From NCBI RefSeq assembly GCF_018069875.1, contig NZ_JAGQDF010000006.1:62001-126000 (forward strand): 64,000 nucleotides of DNA, given 5' to 3'. Every line of letters starts with the position of its first letter. Positions within the stretch are counted from its first letter, which is position 1. Below are positions 60,270-64,000 of the stretch, piece after piece. Under the pieces are notes generated by a model that worked only from the letters and a program-made list of their open reading frames with translations, was not told the DNA's origin and searched no databases. This DNA comes from Ideonella alba. GTDB lineage: Bacteria > Pseudomonadota > Gammaproteobacteria > Burkholderiales > Burkholderiaceae_C. The position numbers were made by a program, and so were the translations under genes.

Positions 60270-61523
60270 ATGACCTGCCTGTCCCGCGCCCCCTGGCGCC
60301 TCTCCACCGCCGCCAGCCTGCTGGCCCTGAGCGCCACGGCCAGCCTGGCCGGCGAGCGGCTGTGGATCTCGCTGGGCGACGATGCCTACCGCCTGCTGCG
60401 CGCCGCCCAACCCCAGGCCGTCAGCGTCACCGAGGTGAGCGTGCCCGTGCGCGTCGGGCGCCTGGGGGCCACCGCCCAGGACCGGGTGCACGTGGTGCAG
60501 GTCGATGAGGACTGGCTGCCCGCGCTGTCCGACGCCGTGCACCGCGACCTGCACCGCTGCGGCGGTTTCATCGTCCACGACTCGCTGAGCAGCGCGCGCG
60601 CGGCGGTGCAGCAGGTGCGCACGCGTGCGCTGCAGCCCGAAGCCGTGGCCGGCGGCACCTACCTGATCAACCAGCAGGCGCTGGTGCAGCCGATGGTGGC
60701 GGCGGTGCAGGACAGCCTGATCCTGCAGACCATCGACAGCCTGTCGGCGATCCAGAACCGCTACTACACCACCAGCCACGGCGTGAACGCCTCCAACACG
60801 ATTGCCGCGCAGTGGGCGGCGCTGGCTGCCGGGCGCAGCGACGTGTCGGTCAGCCAGTTCAGCCACCCGAGCTGGCCGCAGAAGTCGGTGATCCTGACGA
60901 TCCAGGGCACCACCAAGCCCAAGCAGCACGTCATTCTGGGCGGCCACCTGGACTCCATCCTCTCGGGCGGCACCACCGAGACCAGCCGGGCCCCCGGCGC
61001 CGACGACGACGCCTCCGGCATCGCCAGCCTGACCGAGGCGCTGCGCGTGCTGCTGGCCAGCGGACACCGTCCCCAGCGCACGATCCAGTTCATGGCCTAT
61101 GCCGCCGAAGAGGTGGGGCTGCGCGGCTCGTCGGCGATCGCCGCCGACTACCTGGCCAAGGGCCGCAAGGTGACCGGCGTGCTGCAGCTGGACATGACCA
61201 ACTACAAGGGTGGTACGCGCGACATCTACCTCTACACCGACTACACCAGCGCGGCGCAGAACGACTTCGTGGCCCGGCTGGCCGCCACCTACCTGCCCGA
61301 CCTGACGGTGTCCACCGACCGCTGCGGCTACGCCTGCTCCGACCACGCGTCCTGGTTCAACCGCGGCTACCCGGCCTCGTTCCCGTTCGAGTCCGATTTC
61401 AACCACCACAGCCCCTTCATCCACACCACCAACGACACCCTGGCCAACAGCGGCAACCAGGCGGCGCACGCCGCCAAGTTCGCCCGGCTGGCCGTGGCCT
61501 TCGCGGTGGAACTGGCCAACTGA
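60270..61523 (+). CDS. Secreted M28-family zinc aminopeptidase
   Basis: The product is 417 aa with GGAG before ATG 60270 and a signal peptide (AASLLALSATASLA). A propeptide-like region (about 30-140) precedes the catalytic domain. The zinc ligands are visible: His in ILGGHLDSI, Asp in GADDDASGIA, catalytic Glu pair in YAAEEVGLRG, Asp in VLQLDMTN and His in HTTNDTL. CGYACSDHASW supplies the disulfide of the Vibrio leucyl aminopeptidase type. It releases N-terminal residues outside the cytoplasm. The peroxiredoxin gene follows after 2 bases. Confidence 0.9.
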   Translation: MTCLSRAPWRLSTAASLLALSATASLAGERLWISLGDDAYRLLRAAQPQAVSVTEVSVPVRVGRLGATAQDRVHVVQVDEDWLPALSDAVHRDLHRCGGFIVHDSLSSARAAVQQVRTRALQPEAVAGGTYLINQQALVQPMVAAVQDSLILQTIDSLSAIQNRYYTTSHGVNASNTIAAQWAALAAGRSDVSVSQFSHPSWPQKSVILTIQGTTKPKQHVILGGHLDSILSGGTTETSRAPGADDDASGIASLTEALRVLLASGHRPQRTIQFMAYAAEEVGLRGSSAIAADYLAKGRKVTGVLQLDMTNYKGGTRDIYLYTDYTSAAQNDFVARLAATYLPDLTVSTDRCGYACSDHASWFNRGYPASFPFESDFNHHSPFIHTTNDTLANSGNQAAHAAKFARLAVAFAVELAN

Positions 61524-61525
61524 GC

Positions 61526-62098
61526 ATGCACCACACCCCTGCCCTGTCGTCCTTCCGTCGCGTCGCCCTGGCGGCGCTGGCGGCCTGTGCACTGGCAACT
61601 GGCCCGGCCCAGGCCGCGCTGGCCGTGGGCGCCGCCACGCCCGACTTCACGCTGGACGCGGCGGTGGGCGGCAAGGCCTTCCGCTTCACGCTGTCCGAAG
61701 CGCTGCGCCAGGGCCCGGTGGTGCTGTACTTCTACCCCAAGTCCTTCACCAGCGGCTGCACCGTCGAGGCCCACCAGTTCTCCGAGGCCACGGCGAAGTT
61801 CAAGGCCCTGGGCGCCACCGTGGTGGGCGTGTCCAACGACAGCCTGGCCACCCAGCAGCGCTTCTCGGTCGAGGCCTGCCGCGGCCAGTTCGCGGTGGCG
61901 GCCGACGAGGGCGGCAAGGTGATCAAGCAGTTCGACGCCGGCTTCACGCTGGCGCCCGCCGTGGCCGACCGCATCTCCTACGTGATCGAGCCGCCGGGCC
62001 GGGTGCTGGCGGTGCACGCCAGCATGGACCCGGACGGCCATGTGGGCGCGGCGATGGCCGCCGTCCAGGCCTGGCAGGCCCGCCAGGGCAAGCGCTGA
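61526..62098 (+). CDS. Exported peroxiredoxin (BCP/AhpC-TSA family)
   Basis: The product is 190 aa. A signal peptide (residues 1-30: VALAALAACALATGPAQAA) precedes a thioredoxin-fold peroxiredoxin (PDFTLDAAVGGKAFRFTLSE, VVLYFYPKSFTSGCTVEAHQF). The peroxidatic Cys is in SGCT, and a second Cys (VEACRGQF) may resolve it. It reduces peroxides in the periplasm. Its start lies 2 bases after the aminopeptidase stop, so the two are probably one operon. Confidence 0.87.
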   Translation: MHHTPALSSFRRVALAALAACALATGPAQAALAVGAATPDFTLDAAVGGKAFRFTLSEALRQGPVVLYFYPKSFTSGCTVEAHQFSEATAKFKALGATVVGVSNDSLATQQRFSVEACRGQFAVAADEGGKVIKQFDAGFTLAPAVADRISYVIEPPGRVLAVHASMDPDGHVGAAMAAVQAWQARQGKR

Positions 62099-62124
62099 GC
62101 CCGGCCTCGCGCACAATCGGGGCG

Positions 62125-62346
62125 ATGGACGAGATCGACTTTCAGCTGCGCGGTGACCACATTCCGCTCGATGCCCTGCTCAAGGCCACCGGCCTGGCCG
62201 ACAGCGGCGGGCAGGCGCGTGCCTTGATCGTCGACGGCCAGGTGCGCGTGGACGGCCAGACCGAGCTGCGCAAGACCCGCAAGCTGCGCGCCGGCCAGCA
62301 GGTCAGCCTGGGCGATGTGCGGGTCAGCGTGCGCGGAGAGGCCTGA
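62125..62346 (+). CDS. S4-domain RNA-binding protein (YbcJ-like)
   Basis: The product is 73 aa, nearly all S4 domain: IPLDALLKATGLADSGGQAR, ALIVDGQVRVDGQTELRKTR, KLRAGQQVSL. It is the YbcJ/RNA-binding S4 type, a cytoplasmic protein thought to bind structured RNA. Its stop overlaps the next start by one base (TGATG). Confidence 0.88.
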   Translation: MDEIDFQLRGDHIPLDALLKATGLADSGGQARALIVDGQVRVDGQTELRKTRKLRAGQQVSLGDVRVSVRGEA

Positions 62347-62981
62347 TGCCGATGTCCCAGGGCGTGCATTGCCTGCTGGTCGATGACCATGCGCTGTTTG
62401 CCGATGCCCTCGGTCTGCTGATCGCCCACCGCCACCCGACGGCGCAGCTCAGCACGGCCAACCGCCTGTCCGGTGCGCTGGAGCAGCTGCGTCAGGCGCC
62501 GGACATCGGCCTGGTGCTGCTGGACCTGAACCTGCCCGACAGCCGCGGCCTGGACACCCTGGCCCAGTTGCGCGAGGCGGCGCCGATGGCACGCGTGATC
62601 GTGCTGTCGGCCGACGACCGCGCAGAGACCGTGATGGCTGCCCTGGACGGCGGCGCCAGCGGCTTCATTCCCAAGAGCGCCGATGCCTCCGCGCTGGACC
62701 AGGCGCTGCGTACGGTGCTGGGCGGCGGTGTCCATGTGCCGCCGGCGTTGACGCGCAGCGCCGAGAGCGCCAGCGGCAGTGAATTGCCGCCGCTCACCGC
62801 GCGCCAGATGGATGTCTTCCGCTGCCTGGTCGGCGGCCTGTCGAACAAGCTGATCGCGCGTGAGCTGGCGCTGTCCGACTCCACCGTCAAGACGCATGTG
62901 CAGGCCATCTTCGACAAGCTGGGCGTGACCTCGCGCGCCCAGGTGGTGCTGCACGCCGCCCGCATGGGCTGGCTGCCCTGA
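62346..62981 (+). CDS. NarL/FixJ-family response regulator
   Basis: The product is 211 aa. The receiver domain (8-125) has VDDHALF, phospho-Asp in LVLLDLNLPDSRG and Lys in FIPKSAD. The LuxR-type HTH (about 145-208) reads LTARQMDVFRCLVGGLSNKLIARELALSDSTVKTHVQ. The start overlaps the S4-gene stop. It is convergent with a hybrid kinase gene 12 bases away, its probable partner. Confidence 0.92.
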   Translation: MPMSQGVHCLLVDDHALFADALGLLIAHRHPTAQLSTANRLSGALEQLRQAPDIGLVLLDLNLPDSRGLDTLAQLREAAPMARVIVLSADDRAETVMAALDGGASGFIPKSADASALDQALRTVLGGGVHVPPALTRSAESASGSELPPLTARQMDVFRCLVGGLSNKLIARELALSDSTVKTHVQAIFDKLGVTSRAQVVLHAARMGWLP

Positions 62982-62993
62982 GCCGGGGCGGCC

Positions 62994-64000
62994 TCAGCGC
63001 CGCAGCGCCGCCACCACGGCCGAGAACAGGGCGTCGGTGCCGAAGGGCTTGTGCAGCACCGGCCAGCCCAGGGCCTCCAGCACGGCCAGATCGGCGGGTG
63101 CGGTGTCCCCCGTGATCACCAGCACCGGCACATCGGCGTGGCGCGTCGCCAGGCAGTCGACCACCGCGCGGCTGTCACCGTCGGGCAGGCGCTGGTCGGT
63201 CAGCAGCAGCGCCGGCGCCTCGTTCAGCGCGCCCCGACCCAGCGCCGCCCGCAGCGCGCCCAGGTCGCGGTAGGCCTGCACCAGCGCCCCCCAGCGCTCC
63301 AGGCGCAGGCGCAGGGTTTCGCGCAGTGTGTCGTCGTCGTCCACCACCACCATCCGGCGGCCGCCCAGGCTGCGCACCGACAGGCGCTGCGGCACGGGCG
63401 GCGCCGGTGGCGCACCGACCAGCGGCAGCAGCAACCCGAAGCAACTGCCGCGACCCGGCGCCGAGCGCAGGTCCACCGACGTGCCCATCAGCGCCGCCGC
63501 GCGCCGCACCAGCGCCAGCCCGAGGCCCAGGCCGCCGGCATGGCCCTGGCCCGGTTCAAGCTGGACGAACTCCTCGAAGACCTGGGCCTGGCGCTCGGGC
63601 GCAATGCCCACGCCGGTGTCCCAGACCTGCAGCAGCACCGCCGAGCCGCGCCGCCGCGCCGACACCAGCACCCCCCCCTGCGCGGTGTGGCGCACCGCAT
63701 TGCCCACCAGGTTGCGCAGGATCTGCTCCAGCAGCACCGGATCGGCCTGCACCGTCCAGCCACCGGCGCGCGCGCGCAGGCGCAGGCCGCGGGACTGCGC
63801 GGCCGCGGCCTCGTCGGCCAGCACCGACTCGACCAGGGCCTGCAGCGGCACGGCACGGGGCCGCGACTCGACCTGCCCGGCGTCGAAGCGCGACAGATCC
63901 AGCAGGCCCTTGAGCAGCCGCTCCAGCGCCTGGGCCGAGGCGGCCAGGCGGTCCAGCAGGCTGCGCTGCCCGGCATCGATGTCCTCGCGCTCGCGCATCA
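62994..64000 (-). CDS. Hybrid sensor histidine kinase, 5' end beyond the window
   Basis: The visible 335 codons hold the second HisKA helix (LLKGLLDLSRFDAGQV), HATPase_c (about 70-190: RNLVGNAVRHTAQGG, DTGVGIAPERQ, GGLGLGLALVRR) and a C-terminal receiver (about 213-330: VVDDDDTL, phospho-Asp in LLLTDQRLPDGDS, Lys in VLHKPFG). The phospho-His helix and any sensor domain lie upstream of 64000, so the Met at 63998 is not the real start. The order kinase-receiver with a neighbouring NarL-type regulator is a common pairing. Confidence 0.88.
   Translation of the reverse strand, partial: MREREDIDAGQRSLLDRLAASAQALERLLKGLLDLSRFDAGQVESRPRAVPLQALVESVLADEAAAAQSRGLRLRARAGGWTVQADPVLLEQILRNLVGNAVRHTAQGGVLVSARRRGSAVLLQVWDTGVGIAPERQAQVFEEFVQLEPGQGHAGGLGLGLALVRRAAALMGTSVDLRSAPGRGSCFGLLLPLVGAPPAPPVPQRLSVRSLGGRRMVVVDDDDTLRETLRLRLERWGALVQAYRDLGALRAALGRGALNEAPALLLTDQRLPDGDSRAVVDCLATRHADVPVLVITGDTAPADLAVLEALGWPVLHKPFGTDALFSAVVAALRR

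Noticed and set aside
59250-61523. Plus-strand open frame of 757 codons
   Set aside because: The first 340 codons are antisense to the DUF808 gene. The real aminopeptidase starts at 60270, with its ribosome-binding site and signal peptide.
1-64000. CRISPR arrays, rRNA genes, complete insertion sequences
   Set aside because: No regularly spaced direct repeats, rRNA segments or transposase genes with terminal repeats were recognised on either strand.

Overview
The window is high-GC DNA (roughly 70 percent by eye) with the gene content of a motile betaproteobacterium of the order Burkholderiales, probably a Sphaerotilus/Leptothrix/Rubrivivax/Ideonella-type lineage. The basis is the flagellar gene order, DUF3717 and DUF1289 domains, a bufferin operon, fbp-type iron uptake and codon use dominated by G or C in third positions. 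Genus-level placement is inference.

Region 1 (1-9052) looks like the distal end of a genomic island. It ends on the right at a 3' fragment of a tRNA-Ser(UGA) gene (8997-9052), cut in the anticodon loop, which is the footprint left by tyrosine-recombinase integration. Inside are a small secreted protein with a toxin-like C-terminus and an overlapping downstream partner that runs off the window; a plus-strand set made of a 49-aa peptide, a lipoprotein and a secreted protein; and a decaying minus-strand operon. That operon carries a divergent class A penicillin-binding protein whose GT51 and transpeptidase halves lie in one frame but are separated by a TAG codon. A membrane protein interrupted in the same way follows, and then about 1.3 kb of gene debris.

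Region 2 (9134-25042) is a signalling block: two divergent chemoreceptors, an M48 metalloprotease, a diguanylate cyclase, a coupled Hpt plus REC-PAS-GGDEF-EAL pair, a histidine kinase, a PdtaS/PdtaR-like pair (multi-PAS HisKA_2 kinase with an ANTAR response regulator) and an HDOD protein. Region 3 (25103-32942) is the minus-strand operon flgG-lipoprotein-flgH-flgI-flgJ-flgK-flgL. The gene between flgG and flgH encodes a FlgE-like protein that has lost its filament-forming ends and gained a lipoprotein signal. flgBCDEF are not in the window.

Region 4 (33053-44107) holds a long inverted repeat, a copper-related bufferin operon (bufA, bufB, bufC), a Pat-like acyl-CoA synthetase/acetyltransferase, an OmpA-domain protein, a DUF3717-DUF1289 fusion, a MATE exporter and an OmpR-type two-component system. 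Region 5 (43025-46907) is a divergent Fur-box-controlled ferric iron ABC transporter (fbpC / fbpB-fbpA). Region 6 (46908-53121) has a secreted M35 metalloprotease with a separate prodomain-like partner, a copper radical oxidase of the galactose oxidase type, tRNA-Ser(CGA), a YchJ-like protein, TruC and RarD.

Region 7 (53153-58920) is a GntR-regulated polyamine-type ABC importer divergent from a hydantoin/Asp-Glu racemase, with a repeated TGTATGCAA motif at the two starts. Region 8 (58931-64000) contains a DUF808 membrane protein, a secreted M28 aminopeptidase, a secreted peroxiredoxin, an S4 RNA-binding protein and a NarL-type regulator facing a hybrid kinase that is cut by the window end. 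No CRISPR array, rRNA or complete insertion sequence was seen.
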